A stretch of DNA of 64,000 nucleotides from UBA11872 sp965198285 (GCA_965198285.1 OZ240251.1:1488001-1552000); one strand, 5' to 3'; counted from the stretch's first letter, positions 8,119-20,047 are shown. The notes: generated by a model not told the origin, from the letters alone. Made by a program: numbers and translations.

Positions 8119-9675
8119 ATGCGACGAACGCTTGCCGCTCTCCTACTCGTTGCGCTGGCAGCGGCGTGCGAGCCGGGCGCGTCACCCGAAACTGTGCCGC
8201 CTTCAGCGCCGCTCACGCCGCCGCCTGCCGTCGCGTCGGAATCGACTCCGGCCACGTCGCTTTCGACACCCGCAGCTCAGGCATCCACTCCACAGGCGTC
8301 CGCTGCATCCCCAAGCTCGGAGGCGCCGGCGACCCAGCCGCCCGGCCAAACCAGCCCGGCGGCGCCGGCCGTGCCCACGCTTGTTGTGCCGACCCCAACG
8401 CCCACGTCTGCCGCGGAGCCGACACCCACGGCCGGTGTCGAAGTTGCCTCGACGCCTGCAGCCACCGAGTCACCGGTCCCAGCGGTGACTCCAGAGCCAA
8501 CGCCTGAGCCCACGCCCACGCCAACCCCAACTCCGGTCCCCACCCCCGAAGTCGTGGCCACACCCCAGCCTGCCCCGGCCGGCGGACTGGGCATCGATGT
8601 TCAGGTCGTGGCCACCGGCTTCGATCGCCCCATTTACGTCGGCCACGCCGGCGATGCCAGCGGGCGGCTGTTCGTCGTCGAGAAGCAAGGCCGGATCCTG
8701 GTCGTGCACAACGGTCAGGTCCGCGGCGAACCCTTTCTCGACATCACCAACCGCGTGCGCTCCGAGGCCTACGAGCAGGGCTTGTTCAGCGTCGCCTTCC
8801 ACCCCGGCTATCCCACCAACGGCCGCATCTTCGTCGACTACACCGACCATAACGGCGACACCGTCGTGTCCGAATTCACCGCCGACCCTGGACAAGCCAA
8901 GGCCGACCCACAGTCCGAGCGCGTGCTGCTAGAGATTGAGCAGCCCTACGAGAACCACAACGGCGGCATGATTGCCTTCGGCCCCCAGGATGGCTATCTC
9001 TACATTTCGGCAGGCGATGGGGGATCCGGCGGCGATCCCTTGGGTAACGGTCAGAACGCGAGCACGCTGCTCGGTTCGCTCCTCCGAATTGACGTCAACA
9101 GCGAGTCCGGCTACGCCATACCCGTCGACAACCCCTTCGCCAGCCAGCCCGACAAGCGCGCCGAGATCTTCGCCTACGGCTTGCGCAACGTCTGGCGCTT
9201 CTCGTTCGACCGGATCACCGGCGACCTGTGGCTTGCCGACGTGGGCCAGAACGATCTGGAAGAAGTCCACCTGGCCCTGGCCCCGTTGCGCGGAGGCCTC
9301 AACTTCGGCTGGAACATCATGGAGGGCAGCGCCTGTTTCCCGCCGGTCGTCCCGAATTGCTCGTCTGAGGGCCTCCAGCTTCCGCTAGCCGAATACGGAC
9401 GAGATAACGGCTGCTCCATCACCGGCGGCTACGTCTACCGCGGCCAGGCCTTCCCCGCGCTCGCCGGCGCCTACATCTTCGGGGACTACTGCAGCGGCCG
9501 CGTCTGGACGCTCCACCTCGACGATCAGGGCGCCTGGCATATGATTCAACGAGCCGACTTTGACTTCCTGATCCCGTCGTTCGGCGAGGGCGGCGACGGC
9601 GAGCTTTACCTGACTGACGATGCCGGTGGCCGCTTGTTGCGGCTCGTCGCCGTCAACGAACCACCGTCGGGCTAA
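8119..9675 (+). CDS. Lipoprotein PQQ-dependent sugar dehydrogenase (glucose/sorbosone dehydrogenase family)
   Basis: The ATG at 8119 opens a lipoprotein signal peptide ending in the lipobox LAAAC (Cys17). Residues 18 to about 150 are a low-complexity Pro/Thr/Ala linker with PTPTPTP runs, then a six-bladed GSDH domain of about 360 residues begins at GLGIDVQVVATGFDRP. Later landmarks are GLFSVAFHPGYPTNGR, DGYLYISAGDGGSGGDP, GLRNVWRFSFD and DVGQND. Several cysteines in the last third could form disulfides, as expected outside the membrane. Relatives oxidise aldoses, but many have no proven substrate. The frame stays open upstream of 8119, but that part looks non-coding and would hide the signal peptide. 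Confidence 0.88.
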   Translation: MRRTLAALLLVALAAACEPGASPETVPPSAPLTPPPAVASESTPATSLSTPAAQASTPQASAASPSSEAPATQPPGQTSPAAPAVPTLVVPTPTPTSAAEPTPTAGVEVASTPAATESPVPAVTPEPTPEPTPTPTPTPVPTPEVVATPQPAPAGGLGIDVQVVATGFDRPIYVGHAGDASGRLFVVEKQGRILVVHNGQVRGEPFLDITNRVRSEAYEQGLFSVAFHPGYPTNGRIFVDYTDHNGDTVVSEFTADPGQAKADPQSERVLLEIEQPYENHNGGMIAFGPQDGYLYISAGDGGSGGDPLGNGQNASTLLGSLLRIDVNSESGYAIPVDNPFASQPDKRAEIFAYGLRNVWRFSFDRITGDLWLADVGQNDLEEVHLALAPLRGGLNFGWNIMEGSACFPPVVPNCSSEGLQLPLAEYGRDNGCSITGGYVYRGQAFPALAGAYIFGDYCSGRVWTLHLDDQGAWHMIQRADFDFLIPSFGEGGDGELYLTDDAGGRLLRLVAVNEPPSG

Positions 9676-9708
9676 TCAGGCCCGCGGTCCCGGTTCAGGA
9701 GGGCCTCC

Positions 9709-10239
9709 ATGCCCCGCCTTGGCCTTTTCGTCGACGCCGCCAACATGTTCTACGCCCAGCGCAAGCAGGGATGGAGTATCGACTATTTCAAAGCCCTGGA
9801 CTGGCTGCTGGAGGACCATGACGAGGGCTGCGCCTACTATTTCACTGGCACGCCGGCAGGCAACAACGCCAGTGCCGTCAGGAAGCAGAGGGGCTTCCAC
9901 CGAGCGCTGGCCCACGGCGGATACACTGTGATCCATAAGGAAGCTAAAAGGCAGTATGACAAAGAGAGGGATGAAGTGCGCTATAAGTGCAATCTTGATG
10001 TGGAAATAACGCTAAAGATGCTTGCCGAAGTCAGCCAATATGACGACGTAGTGTTTTTCGGAGGAGATGGGGACTTCGCACCAGTCCTGGAACACCTAAG
10101 AAACCTCGGAAAGCGAGTGCGTGTGATTTCATACGAACCCTTCACTTCGGACGACATCATCAATGCTGCACATACATTTACGCCACTGGACGAACTTCGC
10201 GGAAAATTGGAACGCCCGCAACCACTGAAGGAAAATTGA
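9709..10239 (+). CDS. NYN domain protein (LabA/DUF88-like, PIN-fold nuclease)
   Basis: The 176-aa product matches NYN-domain proteins, PIN-like RNases that cut RNA with a cluster of acidic residues. The first acidic strand is GLFVDAANMF (D9, N12), the central one CNLDVEITLKM (N95, D97) and the third FFGGDGDFAPV (D120, D122). AGGAGG lies 6 nt upstream of the ATG. The gene follows the sugar dehydrogenase by 33 bp. Base composition changes inside it: the first 75 codons are GC-rich like the neighbours, while the rest uses many A/T-ending codons (24 of 60 bases are G+C at 9961-10020). Confidence 0.85.
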   Translation: MPRLGLFVDAANMFYAQRKQGWSIDYFKALDWLLEDHDEGCAYYFTGTPAGNNASAVRKQRGFHRALAHGGYTVIHKEAKRQYDKERDEVRYKCNLDVEITLKMLAEVSQYDDVVFFGGDGDFAPVLEHLRNLGKRVRVISYEPFTSDDIINAAHTFTPLDELRGKLERPQPLKEN

Positions 10240-10413
10240 GGGGCCCATATAAGCAGGCGGGCCCATTCATTAGACGCCCCTCATTAGGCCGATGGGGCGG
10301 TTCATTCGACTCATTGTCCTACGGGGCACCCATGGCGTCAAGCTATCTGGTGCTCTCTGACGCATCCGGCCGCCGACCACTGCGGTAGCTGCGCACCAGC
10401 ACGCTCTCCCAGG

Positions 10414-10434
10414 CACCAACCGGTCCTCACCCGG
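10414..10434. terminator. Possible short hairpin between convergent genes
   Basis: AACCGG and CCGGTT can pair across a short loop in the 216-bp gap between the NYN gene and the convergent PhyH gene. No T-run follows. I see no gene in 10240-10455. Confidence 0.25.
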
Positions 10435-10455
10435 TTAGACCGTGGCCCTCACGTA

Positions 10456-11268
10456 CTAGACGTCAAAAATTTCGTCCGACACTGTCCCCGGAATACGCTT
10501 CCCACGGACGTGCACGTAGCCGCGCACCGCCGGCGAGCCAGGGATTTCCTTGTCATTGATCGAGTTGGAGCGCATGTAGTGCGTGGCGTAGCCGCGCCGT
10601 CGCGTGTCCGTCTCGTTGGGCCCGCTGGCGTGATACGTCAGGCTGTGGTGGAAGCTCACGCTTCCTGGGCGCAACGGTACCGGCACTGTCGGGTAGTCCC
10701 CACCGAACTGCCCTTCGATCGTCGGCCGCGACGTCGGCGGGATGACCGCCCATCGGTGACTGCCTGGGACCATCCACAGGCACCCGTTCTCGATCGTCAC
10801 GTTATCGATCGCCGCCCAGGCTGAAATCAGGTCCATCGGAAAGATGTTCTTGAACGAGGCCGAATCCTGGTGCCACTCCTTCGCCGACCCGTGCCGCGGC
10901 GGCTTCATGAAGAGCTGGTCGCCGTAGAGCGTGATGTCGTCTGTGTCCATCAGGTCGGCGATCACGTCCACGATCTTGGGATTGCGCGCGTGCGCGCGCA
11001 GGACCTCATCCTCGGGGACGATGTGCGCCAGCTTGCGCGTCGCCATGACCCGGTTGTCGACCTTTTCCCCATTCTCGCGAAACGGCTGTTCCAGTTGAAT
11101 CGTGCCATCGACGATGTGGTCCGCCTTGCCCGACGCGATCAGGTCGGCCCGCTCGGCCAGGACCGCGATTTCGTCGGCGTCCAGCAGGTCGTCCACGACT
11201 GTGAACCCGTCGCGCATGAACTGATCAACTTGTGTTTGCGAAAGCGTGCGGAGCGTGCTGACGGCCAT
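10456..11268 (-). CDS. Phytanoyl-CoA dioxygenase (PhyH) family protein
   Basis: This is a 270-aa Fe(II)/2-oxoglutarate-dependent oxygenase. The metal-binding H133-X-D135 is in EWHQDSA and the distal histidine is most likely H213 in LTYHASGPNE, followed by an Arg cluster (223-225) that can bind the 2-oxoglutarate carboxylate. PhyH enzymes hydroxylate diverse small molecules, not only phytanoyl-CoA; they are often expanded in marine and sponge-associated Chloroflexota. GGAGG lies 7 nt upstream of the ATG. The gene stands alone on its strand, so no pathway can be inferred. Confidence 0.9.
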   Translation of the reverse strand: MAVSTLRTLSQTQVDQFMRDGFTVVDDLLDADEIAVLAERADLIASGKADHIVDGTIQLEQPFRENGEKVDNRVMATRKLAHIVPEDEVLRAHARNPKIVDVIADLMDTDDITLYGDQLFMKPPRHGSAKEWHQDSASFKNIFPMDLISAWAAIDNVTIENGCLWMVPGSHRWAVIPPTSRPTIEGQFGGDYPTVPVPLRPGSVSFHHSLTYHASGPNETDTRRRGYATHYMRSNSINDKEIPGSPAVRGYVHVRGKRIPGTVSDEIFDV

Positions 11269-11379
11269 GTCAAGCCTCCAAGTCGGCGGAGCGAATCAAC
11301 GGTTCAGTACCGAAAGAATATACGACTCCGCGCCCGCTCGCTTAGCCTGCCAGCTTTGTTTTCGGCTGTGGCTAAGCGT

Positions 11380-12024
11380 CTATCCCCCGAACATCTCTTC
11401 CGCTGAAGATTCGCTACCGCGCTCAGCCTGCGTCCCGCTGGGCCCCGCCGCCTCCCAGCGGGCCTTCGCCGCCGGCCATTCGTCATCCAGCATCGTCATG
11501 TGCGCGGCGTCCACCCAGCGGTCGTCCACTTTGAAGCTGCGCCGAATCACCCCATCCAGCTGAAAGCCCGCCTTCTCGTAGGAACGAATGGCGCGTCGGT
11601 TGGCCGGCTCCGGGCCGATCGTGACCCGGTTCACCGCTTTGACCTCGAACAGGTATTGCAGCAGCGTGCGTACGGCCTCCGTGCCTAACCCCCGGCCCCG
11701 GTCTTCAGGTTCTCCGATGAAGATGTCGATCCCCGCCGACCAGCGTTCGCTCACGTAGGGGTGGTAGTACTGGACTTCGCCCACCGGGCGGCCCTGCTCT
11801 TCGATTATGAAGCGCCAGCACGGCGCGTCCTCCGCCACCAGATAGTCATCGTGCGCCTCCTGCTCAGACTCCGGCGGCAAGCCGTAGAACTCCTGCACGC
11901 CAGGCTCGGCCAGCCAGCGCATCAGCATTGGCAAGTCGTCTGACGTCAGCGGCCGAAAGCGCAGCCGCGGACCCTGAATCGGCGCATGGTCCGTCGGATC
12001 GGGCAACTCGAAGCACCGCGCCAT
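11380..12024 (-). CDS. GNAT family N-acetyltransferase (RimJ/RimL or AAC(6')-like)
   Basis: A 214-aa acetyl-CoA-dependent transferase. The N-terminal part reads LRFRPLTSDDLPMLMRWL, as in RimJ/RimL-type and aminoglycoside 6'-acetyltransferase-type GNATs, and the acetyl-CoA loop is EDRGRGLGTEAVRTLL, followed by ANRRAIRSYEKAGF. Substrates could be protein N-termini, polyamines or aminoglycosides. It is transcribed divergently from the second GNAT gene at 12146. Confidence 0.82.
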   Translation of the reverse strand: MARCFELPDPTDHAPIQGPRLRFRPLTSDDLPMLMRWLAEPGVQEFYGLPPESEQEAHDDYLVAEDAPCWRFIIEEQGRPVGEVQYYHPYVSERWSAGIDIFIGEPEDRGRGLGTEAVRTLLQYLFEVKAVNRVTIGPEPANRRAIRSYEKAGFQLDGVIRRSFKVDDRWVDAAHMTMLDDEWPAAKARWEAAGPSGTQAERGSESSAEEMFGG

Positions 12025-12145
12025 ACGCCTTCGGGTTCATTTGACACGCGAAGAACCTGGCCAACCATACGATCGCTGCGCACGGCGATATCAGGCTGCG
12101 TGATACCAACGCCAGTAATGCAGCTGGGCTACAGTCGCTGGTCCA

Positions 12146-12706
12146 ATGCCTGAGCAAAACGTCGCGACTTCACACGCTGCGGGGTCATGGACCGTGCGGA
12201 TCGCCACGGTCAACGACGCTGAGGCCATCGAGAGTGTCCGCATCGCGACCTGGAAGGCCTGCTACCGAGGAATCGTTCCCGACGCGTATCTCGACGATCT
12301 CAGCGTCCAGTCGTCCAGGGTTGACCAAATGAGACGGGCCATTGACCGCGCTGACGAGGGCGGGCGCGTCGTCGCAGCCACCGATTCCCAGGTCATCGGC
12401 ATGGGTATCGCCGGACCGCCTGAAGACGATCAGGTACAAGATGGAATCGGCGAAATCTACGCGGTGTACGTGCTACCAGAATGGCAGGGTCGAGGCGTCG
12501 GACGCGTATTGCTGGATCGCCTGACCGCGAGTCTTCGAGCCCTCGGCTACCGTGCGGCCATCCTCTGGACTCTGCGCGACCGCCACCCAACCCGCAGGTT
12601 CTACGAAGCCAACGGCTGGGCGTTCGACGGGACGGAAGCAACCCACGACTGGCACGGTCTGGTCCACTTGGTGCGCTACGCCCGCGACCTGAGCCCGTCG
12701 GCGTGA
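12146..12706 (+). CDS. GNAT family N-acetyltransferase
   Basis: The 186-aa product has the core GNAT layout: RIATVNDAEAIESVRIATWK at the N-terminus, EIYAVYVLPEWQGRGVG as strand 4 and the acetyl-CoA loop, and HPTRRFYEANGWAFDG at the C-terminus. The W-K-x-x-Y-R-G-I-V-P segment is common in small-molecule acetyltransferases of this type. The stop codon overlaps the GTG start of tag by 4 bp (GTGA), so the two are likely co-translated. The substrate is unknown. Confidence 0.87.
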   Translation: MPEQNVATSHAAGSWTVRIATVNDAEAIESVRIATWKACYRGIVPDAYLDDLSVQSSRVDQMRRAIDRADEGGRVVAATDSQVIGMGIAGPPEDDQVQDGIGEIYAVYVLPEWQGRGVGRVLLDRLTASLRALGYRAAILWTLRDRHPTRRFYEANGWAFDGTEATHDWHGLVHLVRYARDLSPSA

Positions 12707-13266
12707 GCCGCCCGCGCTGCCCCTGGGCCGGCGACGACCCGCTCATGCAGGCCTACCATGACCAGGAGTGGGGCGTCCCCCTCCACGACGACCGCGCCCT
12801 TTTCGAGCTGCTCACCCTGGAAGGCGCCCAGGCCGGCCTCTCCTGGCGCACCGTCCTCCACCGCCGCCAGGGCTACCGCGAGGTTTTTGACAACTTCGAC
12901 CTCGAGCGAATCGCCGCCTACACCCCAGCCGACCTCAAGGCCCGCCGCGCCGACCCTCGCATCATCCGTAACCGCGCCAAGATTCAGGCCACCGTCGGCA
13001 ACGCCCAGGCAGCGCTTCGCACCATCGACGAACTCGGCTCGCTGGACGCGCTGATCTGGTCCTTCGTGGAATGCCGCCCGCTCCGAAATGCCTTCCGATC
13101 AATGGACGACCTCCCAGCCGAAACCGAGATTTCCCGCGCCATGAGCCGCGACCTCAAACGCCGCGGCTTCAAGTTCGTCGGCCCCACCATCTGCTACGCC
13201 TTCATGCAAGCCGCCGGCCTGGTCAACGACCACCTCCTGTCCTGCTTCCGCTACCACGAAGTGTGA
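12703..13266 (+). CDS. tag: DNA-3-methyladenine glycosylase I
   Basis: Tag removes 3-methyladenine from alkylated DNA. The 187-aa protein begins RCPWAGDDPLMQAYHDQEWG. Cys6, His19, His177 and Cys181 correspond to the zinc ligands of E. coli Tag (C4, H17, H175, C179), shifted by two. The helix-hairpin-helix region with LSWRTVLHRR and the C-terminal NDHLLSCFR are also present. The GTG at 12703 overlaps the upstream stop; the frame is open further upstream but that part belongs to the GNAT gene in another frame. Confidence 0.95.
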   Translation: MSRPRCPWAGDDPLMQAYHDQEWGVPLHDDRALFELLTLEGAQAGLSWRTVLHRRQGYREVFDNFDLERIAAYTPADLKARRADPRIIRNRAKIQATVGNAQAALRTIDELGSLDALIWSFVECRPLRNAFRSMDDLPAETEISRAMSRDLKRRGFKFVGPTICYAFMQAAGLVNDHLLSCFRYHEV

Positions 13267-13352
13267 CCAGGACTCGCCCGAAGTGCCGGCTGTACGCTCG
13301 GCCATGAGTCGCCCGGCGCCAAGCAGCGCTTAGCGTCAAAGGAATCTCCGCC

Positions 13353-13739
13353 ATGAACGCCGAACCACTCTTCAAAGCGGCCTTTCCCTACCAGGACGAC
13401 GTGCTGGCGCTCCCCGTGGAGAACCTGGACCAGGCCTCGCAGTGGTACGCCAAGGCCTTGGGTCTTGCCGAAGTCGAACGCCGCGACAGCCCTGTGCCCA
13501 CCGTCATCATGCAGCGCGACGGCGTCCAAATCGGCTTCGCCATCAACGGCGGCGACGCCAGCAACGACGGCGCAGCCGTTCTGGTGACTGACATCGAGCG
13601 CGCCCGCCGAGAACTCCAAGCCAACGGCCTCAACCCGGGCGATTCACGCGTGGACGACCACAACGGCAAGAAAGTGAGCGTCTTCTTCCTAATCGCCCCC
13701 GACGGCCTCTGCTTCTACTTCCACCAACCCATCGATTAG
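13353..13739 (+). CDS. VOC family protein (glyoxalase/bleomycin resistance fold)
   Basis: A single vicinal-oxygen-chelate domain of 128 aa. The pattern NLDQASQWYAKALGL, then VIMQRDGVQIGFAINGG, then FLIAPDGLCFYFHQ matches the paired beta-alpha-beta-beta-beta units of VOC proteins. Function ranges from glyoxalase to resistance proteins and cannot be fixed here. AAGGA lies about 8 nt upstream of the ATG. Confidence 0.82.
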   Translation: MNAEPLFKAAFPYQDDVLALPVENLDQASQWYAKALGLAEVERRDSPVPTVIMQRDGVQIGFAINGGDASNDGAAVLVTDIERARRELQANGLNPGDSRVDDHNGKKVSVFFLIAPDGLCFYFHQPID

Positions 13740-13810
13740 ACGGGCCCATGTGCCTCTGCCGATGGCCGGGCCGGCAATGTTACGTGCGGCAAGAGCTCGA
13801 AATCCCGCCG

Positions 13811-14101
13811 TCAACGCCGCGGCCTTCGAGGCTGTCCTCGTCTCCGGCTCGCTTGCCCTCCCTTGCCTAGGCCAAGGCCATGCTTGGCCAAGAGCGCATC
13901 GAGTCCTCTTTGTCCCCACCCCGTCTGCTTGGGTCCAAGGATCGCCCCCAGGGTTCCCCGCGGAATGGGATCTCGTTTGAGCGGAACCGTGGCGCTTCGG
14001 TAGGTGGGGCCGCTGCCGGTGGTGAAAAGGATCCCGTGCGGGCAAGGCCGCTCTCTCCACCCTTCACGTCGAAACAGCCTGACAAGCAGGCGCGGAGACA
14101 T
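13811..14101 (-). CDS. HicA-like mRNA interferase toxin (putative)
   Basis: The first 60 residues resemble HicA, a small dsRBD-fold RNase that cleaves mRNA. LVRLFRREGW matches the first helix, a histidine follows in CPHGILF at the place of the catalytic GSH histidine, and TVPLKRDPIPRGTLGAIL corresponds to the HicA signature around the GTL turn. The glycine-serine before the histidine is replaced by Cys-Pro. The last 35 residues are low-complexity and may reflect a frameshift or run-on. It starts 14 bp after the HicB-like gene on the same strand, which supports the pairing. Confidence 0.55.
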   Translation of the reverse strand: MSPRLLVRLFRREGWRERPCPHGILFTTGSGPTYRSATVPLKRDPIPRGTLGAILGPKQTGWGQRGLDALLAKHGLGLGKGGQASRRRGQPRRPRR

Positions 14102-14115
14102 CCGGCTGCTCGGGG

Positions 14116-14538
14116 TTACGAGTGGGCGGGCGATAGAGCGGGCGCGAGCTGATCCTGCGGGGCCCAGGCTTGTGTCCCGGGCTGTTCCTTCCCAGTTGGC
14201 GACCCGGGAACGTCGTGGCCGCGAAGTCGGCGGAGAACGTTGGCTGGCACCGGCAGCGTTTCGATTCCGTACCGGCCAAAGACACCCTCGCGCTCCCCAT
14301 CGGCCTCCAGCGCGTTTAATTCGTGCAGCACAAGCTCGCCCAGTTCGTGCATCACGGTGTCAAGGTCCGAGTCGTAGGTGGAGGTTCCTAGCTCTTCGCA
14401 CACGCCCACCCAAACTTCGTCGTCGAGCTCGTACCGCATCGTGAGTCCAACCATCGTGGGCTGGGCTAGCTGCAGATTCAGAAAGAACGCCAGGGCGTAG
14501 CGAGGCTGGTCGTGTGGAGTCTGCCTGTCCATGAGCAC
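14116..14538 (-). CDS. HicB-like antitoxin (putative)
   Basis: The core MRYELDDEVWVGVCEELG followed by STYDSDLDTVMHELGELV fits the HicB-type partial RNase H fold, in which a W-V-A-x-C-P-E-L-G strand is followed by a helix. A second block LNALEADGEREGVFGRYGIE is a pattern I associate with the longer HicB-like proteins. The domain begins near residue 29-34, so internal ATGs at 14454 or 14439 are plausible starts. In HicAB modules this protein sits on HicA and represses their operon. No separate DNA-binding domain is obvious. Confidence 0.55.
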   Translation of the reverse strand: MLMDRQTPHDQPRYALAFFLNLQLAQPTMVGLTMRYELDDEVWVGVCEELGTSTYDSDLDTVMHELGELVLHELNALEADGEREGVFGRYGIETLPVPANVLRRLRGHDVPGSPTGKEQPGTQAWAPQDQLAPALSPAHS

Positions 14539-14747
14539 TGACCTCAGACCCGCAGTCCGCCCTGTGCGGCTTGTGAATCGGGGCGTAGCTGCCCCGCCCG
14601 ATTCCCATCACTCGGAGACATGCCACCCGTGGTCAAGGCCCGCGGGAAGCTGCTGCTCCCACATCCACCATACCGCGCGGTGCGGCGCCGGCGCCCTGGC
14701 GGCACGCACTCTGGAGTTCGTCCAACGTTGACGCCGCGATCCGTTAC

Positions 14748-16109
14748 TTACCTTCGCCGCCCGCCCACGTCCTCCTCCCGCAACTTCGCCACAAACGACC
14801 CAGCCGTCACCTCCACCGACCCCACCGGAATCGGCTGATCCGCCGCCACCGCTTCCACCACGCGCGCCCCGTACGCCAGCCCCAGCGGCAACACGCCCGC
14901 AACCTTCAACGTCTCCGCCCGGTCAATCAGCCCATACACCAGTCGCCCACCCGAGCCATCCAGGCGGTCCCCCGGCCGCAGGTCGCGCTTGGCATACGCC
15001 AGCACCTCCGAAGTCGGCGTCTCCTTTGGCGAGCCCGACGACGCCCCCAGCAACGCCGCCTGCGCAATGCTCAGCGGCGTCTCGATCCCGCACAGGTGAT
15101 ATTCCCGAAACAGCGCCATCCGCTGACCGTCGGCCGAGACCCGCGTCCCGTGGATTCGCATGTCCTCTCGAATGTGCCCGACCTCAGACGTCGCCACCGC
15201 CCACACCCCATCGGCAATGTTCTCGGACAGCTCCGATTCCCCATCCGGCCCCACGCCATTCGCCAGGTCCACGACGCCAGCGCCTTCCAGCAAGCCGCCC
15301 GCCTCGCTAGGCGCGAACAGATCCGGCAAGTCATTCAGCCCCGCCGACGGCTCGTGCATCCCGCGTCGGTCCGGCGGCAGCCCCGTCATGTTCGACACCG
15401 CGCACATCTCGATCTGCGCCTTCGATCCGTCCCGAAATGAGTTGTACATCTGCGCGTTCAACCGCAGCCGCTCCGCCGCCTCCGCGTCGTACCCCAACCG
15501 CGCCAGCGCCCGCTCCGGGCCCCCGTGCCGGTCCGCCGGGTACCGCCGCGTACCCCGCCCAACCGCCACGATCTTCAGCCCCAGTGTCCTGGCCCAGTCG
15601 TACAACTCCATGATCGCCACCGGCTGATCGCCCGCCGCCAGCGAGTACACCACGCCCTGGCGTCGCGCCTCGCGCGCCAGCGCCCACCCGCAACTCACGT
15701 CCGCCTCAACCGTCACCATCACCACGTGTCGCCCCTGCCGCAGGGCGTTCCACGCGTTGCGAGCCGCCACCTCTGGAATCCCGGTCGCTTCCACCAACAC
15801 GTCGATCGGCGCCGACTCCAGCACTTCCGCATCCGGCGCCAGCACCGCCGCCCCCGCTGCTACGGCCGCTCGCACCTCCCCGGCGCCCTCGCAGCGCCGC
15901 ACCTGCTCCTCCGCCCAGCCGGCCGCCTCTAGAGCCTCCGCCCCGTTCCCCGCGTTCGGGTCGGCCACCGCCGCCAGCCGCAGCCCCTCGATCTGCGAAA
16001 TCTGCGCCGCGATGCTCGTGCCAAACCGCCCCGCCCCGGCCAGCGCCACCGTCACCGGCCGGCCAGCCGCGACCCGCCCTTCTAGTCGCTCAAGCAGCAA
16101 ACGCAGCAT
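14748..16109 (-). CDS. NAD(P)-dependent oxidoreductase with C-terminal SAF domain
   Basis: The 453-aa product has a homoserine-dehydrogenase-like Rossmann domain with GAGRFGTSIAAQI at residues 25-37, a long middle region containing RDGSKAQIEMCAVSN, and a SAF domain from about residue 375 (LAYAKRDLRPGDRLDG onwards). Proteins with this layout are annotated as SAF-domain or Gfo/Idh-like oxidoreductases, in some cases linked to sugar-acid catabolism. No neighbour gives a pathway. It starts at an ATG in CAGCAT on the plus strand and runs divergently from uvrA. Confidence 0.8.
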   Translation of the reverse strand: MLRLLLERLEGRVAAGRPVTVALAGAGRFGTSIAAQISQIEGLRLAAVADPNAGNGAEALEAAGWAEEQVRRCEGAGEVRAAVAAGAAVLAPDAEVLESAPIDVLVEATGIPEVAARNAWNALRQGRHVVMVTVEADVSCGWALAREARRQGVVYSLAAGDQPVAIMELYDWARTLGLKIVAVGRGTRRYPADRHGGPERALARLGYDAEAAERLRLNAQMYNSFRDGSKAQIEMCAVSNMTGLPPDRRGMHEPSAGLNDLPDLFAPSEAGGLLEGAGVVDLANGVGPDGESELSENIADGVWAVATSEVGHIREDMRIHGTRVSADGQRMALFREYHLCGIETPLSIAQAALLGASSGSPKETPTSEVLAYAKRDLRPGDRLDGSGGRLVYGLIDRAETLKVAGVLPLGLAYGARVVEAVAADQPIPVGSVEVTAGSFVAKLREEDVGGRRR

Positions 16110-16259
16110 GCAACGGCACCCCGGAACGCAACGGCATCCGCCTCAACCATAGCCCTCCGGCGCGATAGGTTCAGGCAACCTGGCCAAATGCCCGCCGTAC
16201 GCGTCCAGCGATTGCCTAGCGACTACAGCCTCACCCTAAATCGCCTAAGCTGGACCGTT

Positions 16260-19175
<2,916 letters not shown>

Positions 19176-19198
19176 CTCGTATCCAAGGACAGCGAACC

Positions 19199-20047
19199 AT
19201 GGCAGCAGCAACTCCTCGATTCCAGGACCGCGGTGCAGTCGTCACCGGCGGCGCCACCGGCATCGGCGGCGCCATCGCCGAACGCCTCGCCGCCGAAGGC
19301 GCCTCCGTCCTCATCGCCGACATCAACCCTGAAGGAGCCGCCGAGCGCGCCGCCCGCATTCAGGACGCCGGCGGCACCGCCGCCGCCTGCACCACCAACG
19401 TCGGTGAACTCCAGCAGGTCCAGGCCATGATCCAGGCCGCCGTCGACCATTGGGGCCGCCTCGACATCATCGTCAACAACGCCTACCCCGCCCTGGAAGC
19501 CATGACCGGCGGCGCCGAAGACGTCCCGCCCGACGTCTACGACAGAGCCATGGCCGTCCTCGTCAAGGCCAGCTACCTGGCGGCCAAATTTGGCGTCCCC
19601 CACCTTCGCCAGGCCGGTGGCGGCAGCATCGTCAACATCTCCAGCATTCACGGCCTGCTTGTTGCTCCAGGCGCCCTCGTCTACGAAACCGGCAAAGCCG
19701 CCCTCATCGCCGCCACCAGACAGATGGCCGTTGAGTACGGCCGCGACGGCATCCGCGTCAACGCCATCGCCCCCGGCCACATCGTCACCGAAAACATCCA
19801 GCACGGCATCTGGGACGACAACCCCTCTGGCTTCGACTTCTTCACCGCCCAATACCCCGTCGGCCGCTGCGGCCGTCCCGCCGACATCGCCGCCGCCGTC
19901 GCCTTTCTTTGTTCAGAAGACGCCTCATTCATCACCGGCCACACCCTCGTCGTCGACGGCGGCCACTCCCTCCAAATCCAAGAAAACTTCGGCGTAGCCC
20001 AAGCCCACTACATCCAGACTCACCCCAACACCCAACTCCCCTATTAG
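19199..20047 (+). CDS. SDR family oxidoreductase
   Basis: A second short-chain dehydrogenase (282 aa), with TGGATGIGGAIAERLA as the cofactor loop, NNAYPAL, and a catalytic triad in NISSIHG and YETGKAAL. The C-terminus ends in TGHTLVVDGGHSLQIQ and an extra 25 residues. AAGGA lies upstream of the ATG at 19199; a GTG at 19172 overlapping the uvrA stop is less likely. It follows uvrA by 23 bp but has no functional link to it. The substrate is unknown. Confidence 0.9.
   Translation: MAAATPRFQDRGAVVTGGATGIGGAIAERLAAEGASVLIADINPEGAAERAARIQDAGGTAAACTTNVGELQQVQAMIQAAVDHWGRLDIIVNNAYPALEAMTGGAEDVPPDVYDRAMAVLVKASYLAAKFGVPHLRQAGGGSIVNISSIHGLLVAPGALVYETGKAALIAATRQMAVEYGRDGIRVNAIAPGHIVTENIQHGIWDDNPSGFDFFTAQYPVGRCGRPADIAAAVAFLCSEDASFITGHTLVVDGGHSLQIQENFGVAQAHYIQTHPNTQLPY

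Noticed and set aside
8200..8580. Separate gene or repeat in the Pro/Thr-rich stretch
   Set aside because: The stretch is in frame between lipobox and GSDH domain and has the look of a linker, not of an independent repeat.
12481..12702. N-terminal extension of Tag
   Set aside because: The sequence is an out-of-frame reading of the GNAT gene; the GTG at 12703 directly overlaps the GNAT stop and gives the standard Tag N-terminus.
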